Shown here piece by piece: positions 37,774 through 46,373 of a stretch of 64,000 bases of DNA (its first letter is position 1; the number at the start of each line of letters is the position of its first letter). The notes under the pieces were generated by a model, which saw only the letters and a program-made list of their open reading frames with translations, made no database searches and had not been told where the DNA came from. The stretch covers positions 4,402,001 through 4,466,000 of the forward strand of contig NZ_CP034248.1 of the NCBI RefSeq assembly GCF_003931855.1, in the 5' to 3' direction. The stretch is from Paenibacillus lentus. Its GTDB lineage: Bacteria; Bacillota; Bacilli; Paenibacillales; Paenibacillaceae. Made by a program: the position numbers and the translations under genes.

Positions 37774-38910
37774 TTAGTTCTGCATAACAAAGTCTTTTTC
37801 GACCTGACTGGATTGATCAAATGTACGTAAAATTTCGTATTTCGTATTCCGCTGGGCCGGGATTTTTCCTGCCTCCCGAATGATGGACAGTATCGATTCA
37901 ATGTTGACTTTGTACGTTGCGCCTGCAGAGGAGACTACGTTCTCTTCAATCATCGTGCTGCCGAAATCATTACAACCATATTGCAGCGACAGTTTACCGA
38001 TTTCAGGCCCCATGGTCACCCAGGATGACTGAATATTCTTAATGTTGTCCAGCACAATTCGGCTGATCGCCACGGTTTTCAAATATTCCCGCGGTGTCTG
38101 TCTTTCCCGCTTCAAATTCGTATTATCCGGCTGGAACGTCCACGGAATGAAGGCGAGAAAGCCCTCGGAATCATAGCCGTTCTGCAGGCATTCATCCTGA
38201 GCATCGCGGACACGCATCAGATGCAGCGCACGCTCCTCCATCGATTCACCAAAACCGATAACCATTGTCGCAGTCGTGTTCATGCCGATCCGATGAGCCG
38301 TCTGCATGACATCCATCCAGTCTCTCCAAGAGCCCTTCAGACGGCTGATTTTGCGACGCGTCCGGTCATCGAGAATCTCCGCCCCCCCTCCTGGCAACGA
38401 ATCAAGACCAGCCTCATGAATTTGCCGCACAACCTCTTCGAGAGAAAGGCCATCCGATACTTCCTTCATTTTCACAATCTCTGCTGGCGAAAAGGAATGC
38501 ATCGTGATATCCGGGAATCTTTGCTTAATCGCCTTAAGCAAGTCCGTATAATAGCTAAACGGCAAATTCGGATTCGTGCCGCCCTGCATCAATATTTCAG
38601 TACCGCCTACATCGATGGTCTCTTGAATTTTCTGAAAAATGACCTCGTCAGGCAGCACATATCCTTCTTCTGAGCCCGGTCTGCGATAAAAGGCGCAGAA
38701 TCGGCAATATACATCACACACATTCGTATAGTTGACGTTCCGGCCAATGACGAAGGTTGTAATGGGTTCGGGATGCATCCGTTCCATTATAGTATTAGCC
38801 GCATGCCCCATTTTCTCCACTTCATCGGATTCAAATAAAGCGATCGTATCCTCCAGGTTAAGTCGTTCTCCCCGAAGTGCTTTGTCTAGTATGCCGTCAA
38901 TTGCAGTCAT
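37774..38910 (-). CDS. mqnC: Cyclic dehypoxanthinyl futalosine synthase (radical SAM)
   Basis: 378 aa radical SAM protein with the cluster motif CDVYCRFCAF, MQGGTNPNLPFSYY, and GLDSLPGGGAEIL, all typical of MqnC. It catalyses the spiro-cyclisation step of the futalosine menaquinone route. GGGGAGG precedes the ATG. No other mqn gene is in the window; MqnE and CofH-type proteins are related alternatives, but the C-terminal half fits MqnC best. Confidence 0.85.
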   Translation of the reverse strand: MTAIDGILDKALRGERLNLEDTIALFESDEVEKMGHAANTIMERMHPEPITTFVIGRNVNYTNVCDVYCRFCAFYRRPGSEEGYVLPDEVIFQKIQETIDVGGTEILMQGGTNPNLPFSYYTDLLKAIKQRFPDITMHSFSPAEIVKMKEVSDGLSLEEVVRQIHEAGLDSLPGGGAEILDDRTRRKISRLKGSWRDWMDVMQTAHRIGMNTTATMVIGFGESMEERALHLMRVRDAQDECLQNGYDSEGFLAFIPWTFQPDNTNLKRERQTPREYLKTVAISRIVLDNIKNIQSSWVTMGPEIGKLSLQYGCNDFGSTMIEENVVSSAGATYKVNIESILSIIREAGKIPAQRNTKYEILRTFDQSSQVEKDFVMQN

Positions 38911-39031
38911 GGGCTGCCTCCCCTTCTTCCTAAAATGATCTTTGAGCTCTATTTCACTTGCCCTGAGTTAAATATCTAATATTTTGAAATTTAATAATAC
39001 GGTTTTATCGTAACATAATCTGGACGGAAAA

Positions 39032-39060
39032 ACAGCACCCGAACCAAGATCGGATGCTGT
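39032..39060 (-). terminator. Terminator of the met operon
   Basis: ACAGCATCCGA / TCGGGTGCTGT with one wobble, then TTTTCC on the minus strand, about 70 bp past metC. Confidence 0.8.
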
Positions 39061-39126
39061 ACACTTCTAACTTTTAACTTCTGTTGATTTTAATTCTCTA
39101 TTACTCTAACCTATGACTTCCGGCTT

Positions 39127-40317
39127 CTAGTTTTGCTCCAAAGCCTGCTTCAGGTCGGCGATTAAATCGTCGATATCCTCAAGGCCTACCGAGAAGCGAA
39201 GCAAGCCATCGGTAATGCCGCGCTCGTATCGAACCTCCTGCGGCATGGATGCATGCGACATCATTGCCGGATAGGAAAGAATGCTCTCGACAGCCCCAAG
39301 GCTAACGGCTACAAGTGGTATCGTAACTTTGCTAAGCACCTGCTTAGCTCTTTCCCCAGAGCCAACATCGAAGGAGACGACGGCCCCATAACCTGAGGAC
39401 TGCTTCTCATGGATTTCGCGTCCCGGATGGTTGGCCAGGCCGGGATAGAACACCGCATCAATATCGCTGCGCTGACTGAGCCATTCAGCGAGCTTGCCGG
39501 CACTTTTCTCGCTATGTACCATGCGAGCGCCCAACGTTTTCATTCCGCGCATCAGCAGCCAGGAATCCTGAACTCCCAGCACCGTGCCGAGGCCGTTCTG
39601 CATATACTTTAGCCTGCGGCCCAGTGACTCCGTTCTGGTCACGGCCAGACCTGCCAACACATCACTATGGCCGCCAAGGAATTTTGTGGCGCTGTGCAGC
39701 ACGATGTCAACACCTTGTTCAATCGGACGCTGATAGTAAGGCGTCATGAACGTATTATCGAGAATGCTGAGCAGATCATGGGCGTGGGCCCATTCCGTCA
39801 CTGCAGCGATATCGGTAATTTTCAGTGTAGGGTTAGATGGTGTCTCGATGTAGACTGCCTTCGTATTTGGCTTAAGCGCAGCCTTCACTGCGTCGATTTG
39901 CGTCATATCCACGAAGGTCGCCTCAATTCCCAAACGATTTAGGATTCCTGTCAGCAGACGATAAGTACCGCCGTACACATCCTCCGTAACAATGATATGA
40001 TCGCCAGCGGAGAACAGCATGAAGGTCGTCGAAATCGCGGCCATGCCACTGGAAAATGCAAAACCGCGCTGCCCTCCCTCAAGTACCGTTATATAATCCT
40101 CCAACGCCTGTCTCGTCGGATTCCCCGATCGACTGTAATCATAAGATGGAGGATTATAAATATCATGGTGGTGGAAGGTGGAGGCTTGGAAGATCGGCAC
40201 ACTTGCCGCGCCTGTCGAGCTATCCACTTCACCACCGAAATGAATCAGCTTTGTATCAAACTTTTTATCCTCTTTCCCTATTTCGGAGGATTCATTTACA
40301 CTGCCTTGATCACTCAT
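39127..40317 (-). CDS. metC: Cystathionine beta-lyase-type trans-sulfuration enzyme
   Basis: 396 aa Cys/Met-metabolism PLP enzyme. YDYSRSGNPTRQALE, FSSGMAAISTTFMLF, VYIETPSNPTLKITD, LDNTFMTPYYQRP, HSATKFLGGHSDVLAG (PLP lysine) and SLGAVESILSYPAMMSHA. By synteny with the B. subtilis metIC pair, the second gene is cystathionine beta-lyase; sequence alone cannot separate it from gamma-synthases. ATG 40317 follows GGAGGCAGC, and its first 8 bases overlap the end of metI. Confidence 0.88.
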   Translation of the reverse strand: MSDQGSVNESSEIGKEDKKFDTKLIHFGGEVDSSTGAASVPIFQASTFHHHDIYNPPSYDYSRSGNPTRQALEDYITVLEGGQRGFAFSSGMAAISTTFMLFSAGDHIIVTEDVYGGTYRLLTGILNRLGIEATFVDMTQIDAVKAALKPNTKAVYIETPSNPTLKITDIAAVTEWAHAHDLLSILDNTFMTPYYQRPIEQGVDIVLHSATKFLGGHSDVLAGLAVTRTESLGRRLKYMQNGLGTVLGVQDSWLLMRGMKTLGARMVHSEKSAGKLAEWLSQRSDIDAVFYPGLANHPGREIHEKQSSGYGAVVSFDVGSGERAKQVLSKVTIPLVAVSLGAVESILSYPAMMSHASMPQEVRYERGITDGLLRFSVGLEDIDDLIADLKQALEQN

Positions 40318-41497
40318 TCTTGCTGCCTCCTTCGACTTCTGCCCGCGCTGCTTCCAGCGCCTGATCAAGATCCTGGATGAGATCATCGACATGCTCGATC
40401 CCTACAGAGAAACGCAGAAGTCGATCGTCTACCCCAACAGCATCGCGAACGTGAGCTGGTATGTCAGCATGTGTCTGTACGGCTGGATACGTCATTAAAG
40501 ATTCAACTCCGCCAAGACTCTCGGCAAAAGCGATCAGCTTCAAGTGACGAAGCACCGGTTCCACATAACGCGCATCGGATACTCTAAAAGAGAAGATGCC
40601 CGTGTTGCCGCTCGATTGGGCATTTTGAATCTCATAACCAGGGTGATCCGGCAGTCCGGGATAGAAAACTTCCGTTACCTGCGGATGATTTTGCAAATGC
40701 TTGGCTATGGCAAGGGCATTGCTTTGATGGCGTTCCATACGCAAAGCCAGCGTCTTCATTCCCCGCATAAGCTGATAAGAATCGGTCGGGCCAAGTACCG
40801 CTCCGATTGAATTGTGAAGAAAGGCGATTTCTTCTGACAGTTCCTTTCCTTTGGAAACAATCAGGCCAGCCAATACATCATTATGTCCGCCCAAATACTT
40901 TGTAGCACTGTGGACGACAATATCGGCGCCAAGCTCGATCGGGCGCTGGAAGAACGGAGTCAGCAGCGTATTGTCGACGATGGTCACAAGACCATGGTCA
41001 CGGGCCCACTGGCTAACCGCTCTAATATCCGTAACCATCATCAGCGGATTCGTCGGCGTCTCGATAAATACCGCCTTTGTGTTAGGCTGTCTGGCCTCTT
41101 CAAGCGCACTTAAATCGTTCGTATCCACATAGGATGCGGTAACTCCATATTTCGATAGTACCCGCTCCAACAAACGATAAGTACCGCCATATAAATCAAG
41201 CGAAACGATCAAATGATCGCCGCTAGCGAACAAAGTGAACACGGTCTGCAATGCCGCCATGCCGGAGCTGCAGGCAAAGCCCGCATCCCCTGCCTCCAAC
41301 GCAGCCGCTGCTTCTTCCAACACCGCACGCGTTGGACTCTTTGTCCGCGAGTAATCGAATCCAGTACTTTGTCCCAACCGTGGATGCCGGAAAGCCGTTG
41401 CCTGGTATATCGGATAGTTCACTGCTCCGGTAACCGGTTCCTCAATTGAACCGATCTGTGCAAGCACACTCTCAATACGGTACTTTTTCTCTGACAT
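40310..41497 (-). CDS. metI: Cystathionine gamma-synthase / O-acetylhomoserine thiolyase
   Basis: 395 aa PLP enzyme of the same family as its neighbour: FDYSRTKSPTRAVLEE, CSSGMAALQTVFTLF, VFIETPTNPLMMVTD, VDNTLLTPFFQRP, HSATKYLGGHNDVLAG. In the B. subtilis arrangement the first gene of the pair is MetI. Takes O-acetylhomoserine from MetA and joins it to cysteine (or sulfide). GGAGGG precedes ATG 41497, 19 bp after metA; overlaps metC. Confidence 0.9.
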   Translation of the reverse strand: MSEKKYRIESVLAQIGSIEEPVTGAVNYPIYQATAFRHPRLGQSTGFDYSRTKSPTRAVLEEAAAALEAGDAGFACSSGMAALQTVFTLFASGDHLIVSLDLYGGTYRLLERVLSKYGVTASYVDTNDLSALEEARQPNTKAVFIETPTNPLMMVTDIRAVSQWARDHGLVTIVDNTLLTPFFQRPIELGADIVVHSATKYLGGHNDVLAGLIVSKGKELSEEIAFLHNSIGAVLGPTDSYQLMRGMKTLALRMERHQSNALAIAKHLQNHPQVTEVFYPGLPDHPGYEIQNAQSSGNTGIFSFRVSDARYVEPVLRHLKLIAFAESLGGVESLMTYPAVQTHADIPAHVRDAVGVDDRLLRFSVGIEHVDDLIQDLDQALEAARAEVEGGSKNE

Positions 41498-41516
41498 ATC
41501 ATAATCCCTCCGCAAC

Positions 41517-42452
41517 CTATATATGATAAATGAGTCCGCCCTGTTGATCGATGTCATAGGGCGTTTCTTGATACACATAGTAGTTCAGCCAATTGGAGAA
41601 TAATAAGTTAGCATGGGACCTCCAAGTAGATTTCGGGGGACGTGACGGGTCATCGTTGGGGTAATAGTTAACAGGAATCGCAATATCTAGCCCTTTAGCC
41701 ACATCGCGATCATATTCCCATTTCAATGAGCAAGGATCATATTCGGAGTGTCCCGTTACGAATATTTGCTTGCCGTCTTTCGTCGCTACGAGATAAATGC
41801 CCGCTTCTTCGGATTCAGCTAAAATATCAAGCTCCGGCACCTTCTCAATGTCGCTGCGTTCAACGTCCGTATGCCGCGAATGAGGTACTTGGAACACCTC
41901 ATCAAAGCCTCTAAGCAATTTGACATTTGGAATGTTCACTGTATGCGGGTACACACCGAAGCATTTTTTCGCAAGAGGAATTTTTCTAACCCCGTAATGG
42001 TAGTATAAACCAGCTTGGGAAGCCCAACAAATATGCAGGGTTGAAGTGACGTGCGTCTTGCTCCACTCAAAGATCCCTTTCAGCTCTTCCCAGTAGTTTA
42101 CTTGTTCAAATTCCAGTTGCTCGACCGGGGCGCCCGTAATGATCAATCCGTCAAAACGCCGTGACTTGATTTCGTCGAATGTCTTATAGAACATTTCAAG
42201 ATGCTCAGCCGGGGTATTTTTGGATATATGGGAACGCGGATGGAGAAGGACGATTTCCACCTGCAATGGTGTATTCCCGAGCAAACGTAAAATTTGTGTT
42301 TCGGTTGTCTCCTTCGTCGGCATGAGGTTCAGGATGGCGATTCGCAGCGGACGTATATCTTGTCTGTAAGCCCGGGACTCATCCATAACGAATATGTTCT
42401 CATTCTCCAGTATTTCTTTCGCCGGTAAGTGATCAGGAACTTTAATTGGCAT
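41517..42452 (-). CDS. metA: Homoserine O-acetyltransferase MetA
   Basis: 311 aa MetA family. [57 protein letters not shown] with the nucleophile Cys142, and VTGHSEYDP. Residue 111 is Glu (GAPVEQ), which in B. cereus MetA goes with acetyl-CoA use, against Gly in the succinyl-CoA enzyme of E. coli. First committed step of methionine synthesis. ATG 42452 follows AAGGAG. First gene of the metA-metI-metC operon. Confidence 0.95.
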   Translation of the reverse strand: MPIKVPDHLPAKEILENENIFVMDESRAYRQDIRPLRIAILNLMPTKETTETQILRLLGNTPLQVEIVLLHPRSHISKNTPAEHLEMFYKTFDEIKSRRFDGLIITGAPVEQLEFEQVNYWEELKGIFEWSKTHVTSTLHICWASQAGLYYHYGVRKIPLAKKCFGVYPHTVNIPNVKLLRGFDEVFQVPHSRHTDVERSDIEKVPELDILAESEEAGIYLVATKDGKQIFVTGHSEYDPCSLKWEYDRDVAKGLDIAIPVNYYPNDDPSRPPKSTWRSHANLLFSNWLNYYVYQETPYDIDQQGGLIYHI

Positions 42453-42532
42453 ACTCTCTTCAACTCCTTCTCTGAACAAACATTGTCGTGTGCGTTGTCA
42501 TCCTATCGTAGAAAGCGACGGCATTCTATACA

Positions 42533-42708
42533 AGAAAAACCTTTCTCAGTTAGAGAAAGGTCTTCATTATAATTATGAATGCGCCTCTCTCATCTCTCAG
42601 AGACCGCAAGCGCTCCCGCTTGACGGTTCTGCAAGAATTAGCACCGTACGATTAAATCGCCGGTTGCCGGGTATCATCGGGCCAGTCCCTCCACCTACTC
42701 TTGATAAG
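42533..42708 (-). ncRNA. SAM-I (S-box) riboswitch
   Basis: Minus strand begins CTTATCAAGAG (42708), followed by the conserved GAGGGACTGGCCCGATGA, ACCCGGCAACC, GGTGCTAATTCTTGCAG and TGAGAGATGAGAG, and ends in a terminator with stem ACCTTTCTC / GAGAAAGGT and a T-run (42535-42561). High SAM should switch off the met operon. Confidence 0.97.
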
Positions 42709-42756
42709 ATTTCGCCATATTTAATTATTCATGGAACACTTCAGTTCCCTGAGAAC

Positions 42757-42785
42757 ACTTTAATGTATAAAGAGACTTCCGTCAA
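42757..42785 (-). promoter_or_regulatory. Candidate promoter of the met operon
   Basis: TTGACG (42780-42785), 17-bp spacer, TAAAGT (42757-42762) on the minus strand, about 45 nt before the riboswitch. Confidence 0.5.
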
Positions 42786-42932
42786 GAACCCAGCGGTAAT
42801 CACCTTCCGCCCTTTTCCTTCATAAGCTGAAAAATAGCCCTGCATATATAAGAATGGCTTGATCATGCCAAATGTCTAGGGTTATACTAGACAAGTGTTA
42901 ATTAACAATAAGGCAAAGAGGTGAAACCGATT

Positions 42933-43067
42933 ATGGAAGGCGACCCGAGTCCGCAGAGAACTGCCCCACAACAACAATGTATAGGAAACCGATCAGCAGA
43001 GCGCTCACGGATGATTTGGGGCTCTTTCGTTTTCGTTTCCCGGTGTTTTATAAAAACGCCTTTTTAG
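42933..43067 (+). CDS. Possible 44-aa leader peptide upstream of corA
   Basis: ATG 42933 with GAGGTG about 10 nt upstream. The peptide starts MEGDPSPQRTAPQQQ (three early prolines) and becomes hydrophobic and aromatic before ending IKTPF. Its 3' half lies inside the structured RNA 42981-43096, so translation would alter folding. Proline-rich leader ORFs control Mg2+ transporter genes in enterobacteria; a parallel here is inference only. It could also be chance. Confidence 0.35.
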   Translation: MEGDPSPQRTAPQQQCIGNRSAERSRMIWGSFVFVSRCFIKTPF

Positions 43068-43096
43068 GCGTTACCGGCTGCTGATCCTTTTCCTAT
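42981..43096 (+). ncRNA. Structured 5' leader of corA
   Basis: ATAGGAAACCGATCAGCAG (42981-42999) pairs with CTGCTGATCCTTTTCCTAT (43078-43096): 17 base pairs with a 2x2 internal loop. Inside lie GAGC...GCTC and a CCGGT...ACCGG helix enclosing AACGCC-TTTTTA-GGCGTT. Downstream, ATCC-GACA-GGAT and TATGC...GCATA can form two small hairpins before the corA start. It does not match M-box, yybP-ykoY or other riboswitch consensus I know. Confidence 0.6.
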
Positions 43097-43149
43097 GCTT
43101 GCTAGAGCATATAAATCCGACAGGATTGGGGAAAAGGAGAGTGGAACCA

Positions 43150-44085
43150 TTGAAGATTCGTCATGTTAAAGACGGCGTATTTACAACGGTTGATAATGTG
43201 GAACTGACAACCACAGCACCGAAGGAAGGCTTTTATTGGATTGATGCGGACGGTGAGGATCTCAAAATTTTGCAGCCGCTATTCTCCCTGCATGACTTGG
43301 CTGTAGAGGATTGCTTAACGGAGGAAGAGCAGCGTCCGAAAATTGAAACGTATGATAACCATTATTTCATTGTCGTTAACAGCATCCGCTTCGATGATGA
43401 AGAAATCTTCCTACGAGCCTTGAACATCTTTCTCGGCCGACATTACATTATCACGGTTACTAAGCAAAAGATCAACGAGCTACGAGCAGTTAAACCGATC
43501 TTGTGGGAGCAGGAAGTAAGCGAGCCTGACCGCTTCCTCTACTTGCTCATTGACCTTGTCGTGGACAACTACTTTACGGTCAGCGACCGGATCGAAGTGA
43601 AGATCGAGAAGCTAGAAGAGGATATTCTGATGCATACAAAACGTTCCCATCTTAGCGAAATTATCGGTCTGCGAAGTGAAATATTGTGGTTGAAAAAGAT
43701 GCTGGGGCCGCAAAAAGAAGTTATCAATATTTTAAATAAAAAGGATTTGCGTTTGATCGATGATCAATTACAGAAGTATTTCAGCGATATTTATGAGAAC
43801 GCCGTGAAAATCTCGGAGAACTTCGAGACGTTCCGCGAGCTGATGGGCAACTTGCGAGAAGCCTACCAATCCTCGATCGCCAACCGGGCGAACGAGATTA
43901 TGCGTGTGTTCACCGCAATCACGACGATATTCATTCCGCTGACTTTAATTACAGGTATATACGGAATGAACTTTGACCATATGCCTGAGCTGCACTGGAA
44001 ATATTCTTATTACGTGGTGCTTGGGATCATGATCGTTCTCGGCGCAGGAATGTATTACTTGTTCCGCAAGCGGGACTGGATTTGA
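43150..44085 (+). CDS. corA: CorA-family Mg2+/divalent cation channel
   Basis: 311 aa. Long N-terminal cytoplasmic domain (FYWIDADGEDLKILQPLF), stalk helix, then two C-terminal membrane helices with the pore signature YGMNF and a basic end KRDWI. The homopentamer conducts Mg2+ (or Co2+/Ni2+/Zn2+). TTG 43150 is preferred: AAAGGAG about 10 nt upstream and family N-terminus; the earlier start at 43099 would place a hairpin in the coding part. A complex leader precedes it. Confidence 0.93.
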   Translation: MKIRHVKDGVFTTVDNVELTTTAPKEGFYWIDADGEDLKILQPLFSLHDLAVEDCLTEEEQRPKIETYDNHYFIVVNSIRFDDEEIFLRALNIFLGRHYIITVTKQKINELRAVKPILWEQEVSEPDRFLYLLIDLVVDNYFTVSDRIEVKIEKLEEDILMHTKRSHLSEIIGLRSEILWLKKMLGPQKEVINILNKKDLRLIDDQLQKYFSDIYENAVKISENFETFRELMGNLREAYQSSIANRANEIMRVFTAITTIFIPLTLITGIYGMNFDHMPELHWKYSYYVVLGIMIVLGAGMYYLFRKRDWI

Positions 44086-44096
44086 GGGTTGATCCT

Positions 44097-44142
44097 AGGA
44101 CGAAAGCTTCCGATTGTCGGATTATAGCTTTCGTCCTTCTCT
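44097..44142 (+). terminator. corA terminator
   Basis: Perfect 12-bp stem AGGACGAAAGCT / AGCTTTCGTCCT with a 17-nt loop and TCTCTTT after it. Confidence 0.85.
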
Positions 44143-44173
44143 TTAAGACCAACTCTAGGCTTCAGCAAGTCTG

Positions 44174-45181
44174 CTATCCAGCGTCCCGTACACTGTTTCT
44201 ATCCCGGCGGTAACGGATTCGAATCAGGCGAAGGCGTTCATAGAGCCGCTCCCGCTTCTCTCCCTCAGCCGCCTCTTCACCGTACACCCGCTGCAGCACA
44301 GGCTTCAATAGAGCATCCCCGAGTTCTTCATAGGCCTGCATGACCGCGGCCTGCTCATGATCAGGCATCTCCTCCAGCTCGCTCTTCACCAGTTGCTCCG
44401 TGCTGTATCCATCCTTCTCGAGTTCCTCGAGCATTTCAATGATTTCCCTGCGGCCCAGAGCGACCCGCTCTCGAATCTGCTCCACGTTGAGGCCTTCGGC
44501 GATGCCTTCAAGCAGCCTTCGGCGTGCTGCATACTTCTCCATCTCAGCCCTGAATTTCGCCTCCTTCTGCTTATACATCCAGGAACGCAGTGTCTCCTGA
44601 TCTACCGCTTCCTCTACCCAATCCAATGGAAATGAGGTCGTTCGAGCGTGGTTACGAGTCATTGCAAGCAATTCCTCGCCAAACTCAGCCGCCTTATTCT
44701 GTCCAACCCCAGGGAGCTGCTGCAGCTCTTCCAGAGTATGCGGCAAAAATACGCTAATCAGCCTGAGCAGGCGATTGCTCGCAATCAGATATGGAGCCTT
44801 ACGATCTGCTGCAGCCTTCTTCCTTCTCCAATTGCACAACTCGGTATAAAAGGGGGGATTCTCGTGATGCTCGCTATAACAGATCAGCTTCTGGGCAGTT
44901 ATCGCTTTGCCGCGAAGCTGTTCTTTTTCCTCCCAAATTCCCTCGATTGTAGGCTGGAAGCCTTCCCCTAGCTTAATGACCAAGCGATGACGATACACAT
45001 GGAGCATCTCCGACCAGGATGAACCCTCATACCATATGTGCTCCTGCTCCCCTTCGGCCGTAATCTCATTCCATCCCATGCGCCACATGCTGTCTTCCTC
45101 TCCCATCCAGACTTGCGCGCTGCCAATTACAGCGCCAGCCTCTCGCTTCTCCAAGCTGTTCAAAAAAATGATCCGCACCAT
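44174..45181 (-). CDS. HRDC-domain protein
   Basis: 335 aa. N-terminal 110 residues unassigned; a middle HRDC domain (YLIASNRLLRLISVFLPHTLEELQQLPGVGQNKAAEFGEELL) of the RecQ/RNase D type; C-terminal helical region with a likely HTH (EGLNVEQIRERVALGRREIIEMLEEL) and a very basic end. No helicase or nuclease motif. A nucleic-acid-binding role is likely; exact function unknown. AAGGAGGGG precedes ATG 45181. A strong terminator lies between its promoter and start. Confidence 0.8.
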   Translation of the reverse strand: MVRIIFLNSLEKREAGAVIGSAQVWMGEEDSMWRMGWNEITAEGEQEHIWYEGSSWSEMLHVYRHRLVIKLGEGFQPTIEGIWEEKEQLRGKAITAQKLICYSEHHENPPFYTELCNWRRKKAAADRKAPYLIASNRLLRLISVFLPHTLEELQQLPGVGQNKAAEFGEELLAMTRNHARTTSFPLDWVEEAVDQETLRSWMYKQKEAKFRAEMEKYAARRRLLEGIAEGLNVEQIRERVALGRREIIEMLEELEKDGYSTEQLVKSELEEMPDHEQAAVMQAYEELGDALLKPVLQRVYGEEAAEGEKRERLYERLRLIRIRYRRDRNSVRDAG

Positions 45182-45246
45182 TCTTCCCCTCCTTATAAGT
45201 TCAGTATTGAACGGACGTCCTGTGATCCTCTTTTCGAAAATGCACG

Positions 45247-45288
45247 CAAAAAAGCACCCCTCTGTAAAAAATACAGAAGAGGTGCTTC
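45247..45288 (-). terminator. Promoter-proximal terminator / attenuator before the HRDC gene
   Basis: Minus strand AAGCACCTCTTCTGTA pairs with TACAGAGGGGTGCTT (one bulge region) around a T-rich loop, then TTTTTTG. It begins about 25 nt after the predicted transcription start and ends about 65 nt before the HRDC start. Confidence 0.8.
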
Positions 45289-45313
45289 CTCCATTCATAT
45301 ACTGTTATTTCCA

Positions 45314-45341
45314 ATAATACCATTTTTCAATGGACTGTCAA
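45314..45341 (-). promoter_or_regulatory. Sigma-A promoter upstream of the HRDC gene
   Basis: TTGACA (45336-45341), 16-bp spacer, TATTAT (45314-45319) on the minus strand. Divergent from TATAAT-like boxes at about 45370-45390 serving the DUF3055 gene. Confidence 0.75.
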
Positions 45342-45445
45342 TGCCTGAGATGTTTTTCCCCACAAGCCTATAATATCCGCTATAATGTCTAAGAGTAATA
45401 GATTGGCTTTGTTGACCGCACTAATCGTACAAGGAGGCAAAATCA

Positions 45446-45748
45446 ATGACTGACCAACACAAGGAGTTGGATTTCCTTTCCGACAGTACAGAAAGCACCT
45501 CTACAAGGTTTGTAACCTTTATTGGCGAATCCCTTAAGCGGTTCGATCTGGCCGTTACCACGACAAACCGTTTTTACGGAAAAAAGCTGGTTACAGATTT
45601 ACAAAGCGGCAAGACCGCCATTTTAGGCACAGATGACTTGGAGGAAGATGGTTATCTGGAGCATATCTACAATCTTGAGGAAGAAGAAGCCGAAGAATTG
45701 AAATCCTTCCTCTACCAAGTTGTAGGCGATGCCTACTTCACCGACTAA
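45446..45748 (+). CDS. DUF3055 family protein
   Basis: 100 aa, acidic, with the DUF3055 pattern RFVTFIGESLKRFDLAVTTT, GKKLVTDLQSGKTAILG and a Glu-rich C-terminus ending VVGDAYFTD. Soluble, no known activity; common as a single gene in Bacillales. AAGGAGG precedes the ATG. Monocistronic. Confidence 0.85.
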   Translation: MTDQHKELDFLSDSTESTSTRFVTFIGESLKRFDLAVTTTNRFYGKKLVTDLQSGKTAILGTDDLEEDGYLEHIYNLEEEEAEELKSFLYQVVGDAYFTD

Positions 45749-45822
45749 ACGCGTTTCTTAGCTTCAGCTAGAACCTCATCCGATCTCCCTGCATGCTTGC
45801 ATAAACTACGGAATAACGACAT

Positions 45823-45846
45823 CTACCGCCAATTTCTTGGCGGTAG
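45823..45846. other. Perfect 10-bp hairpin without T-tract
   Basis: CTACCGCCAA-TTTC-TTGGCGGTAG. No T-run on either side. May act as a weak terminator or mRNA end-stabiliser between the convergent DUF3055 gene and the NAGPA pseudogene. Confidence 0.5.
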
Positions 45847-45895
45847 GATGCTACTCGCATGAAACTCTCCCGGTAAGAGAATTTCAGCCATATCA

Positions 45896-46373
45896 TCATT
45901 TTTTTAAGCCTGATCCGAATACGAGTGTGTTGCTGAGAGATCTACCGGCATTGGTCAGCAATTTTCCTCCCCCGTATAAAGCCGTAGAGGCGCAGCCGAT
46001 CGTTGTGCCGTTTCCACCTTTATGCATCACTCTGTTATTATCGATAAGCATGCCATATGGATCCGGAGGCCCTCCGTACGCTTCGAAAAAAGCACCATTG
46101 ATCGTAGCCTCTGCGCCATATCTCTTAACGATCGCGGTGAAATCCTCTGTACTGCCGACCTGTCCCTTTGCCAGGCCCACCGCAACGGGTGTACCTTTTG
46201 GGATACGGACGGTTTGCACGGTAAAGCTCTTTTCCCCTATTTTTACCTTCTTCGTTTCTTGCTTAATGCTTGGCGCCTTGGCTGCCACGCTTCCTGAGCT
46301 GGGACTGATCACAGCTACAAACAAGGAAAGCTATCAGGACCGAAGCCCAACCCCTCCCATTCTGCTCACTCAT
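45896..46373 (-). pseudogene. Frameshifted, truncated NAGPA-domain (phosphodiester glycosidase) gene
   Basis: The natural start is ATG 46373, which overlaps the exonuclease stop; it reads MSEQNGRGWASVLIAFL, the front of a signal peptide, then shifts. The other frame continues VAVISPSSGSVAAK (signal peptide end), a spacer, and an NAGPA domain start (ATINGAFFEAYGGPPDPYGMLID) but stops at SGLKK, well short of a full domain. One frameshift and one early stop, so non-functional unless the sequence has errors. Confidence 0.7.

Noticed and set aside
43051..43073. Minus-strand terminator AACGCC...GGCGTT with T-run
   Set aside because: No minus-strand gene ends here; better read as an internal helix of the corA leader.
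42900..43100. M-box (ykoK) Mg2+ riboswitch before corA
   Set aside because: The conserved M-box blocks such as AGGTGAGGCTCC are absent.
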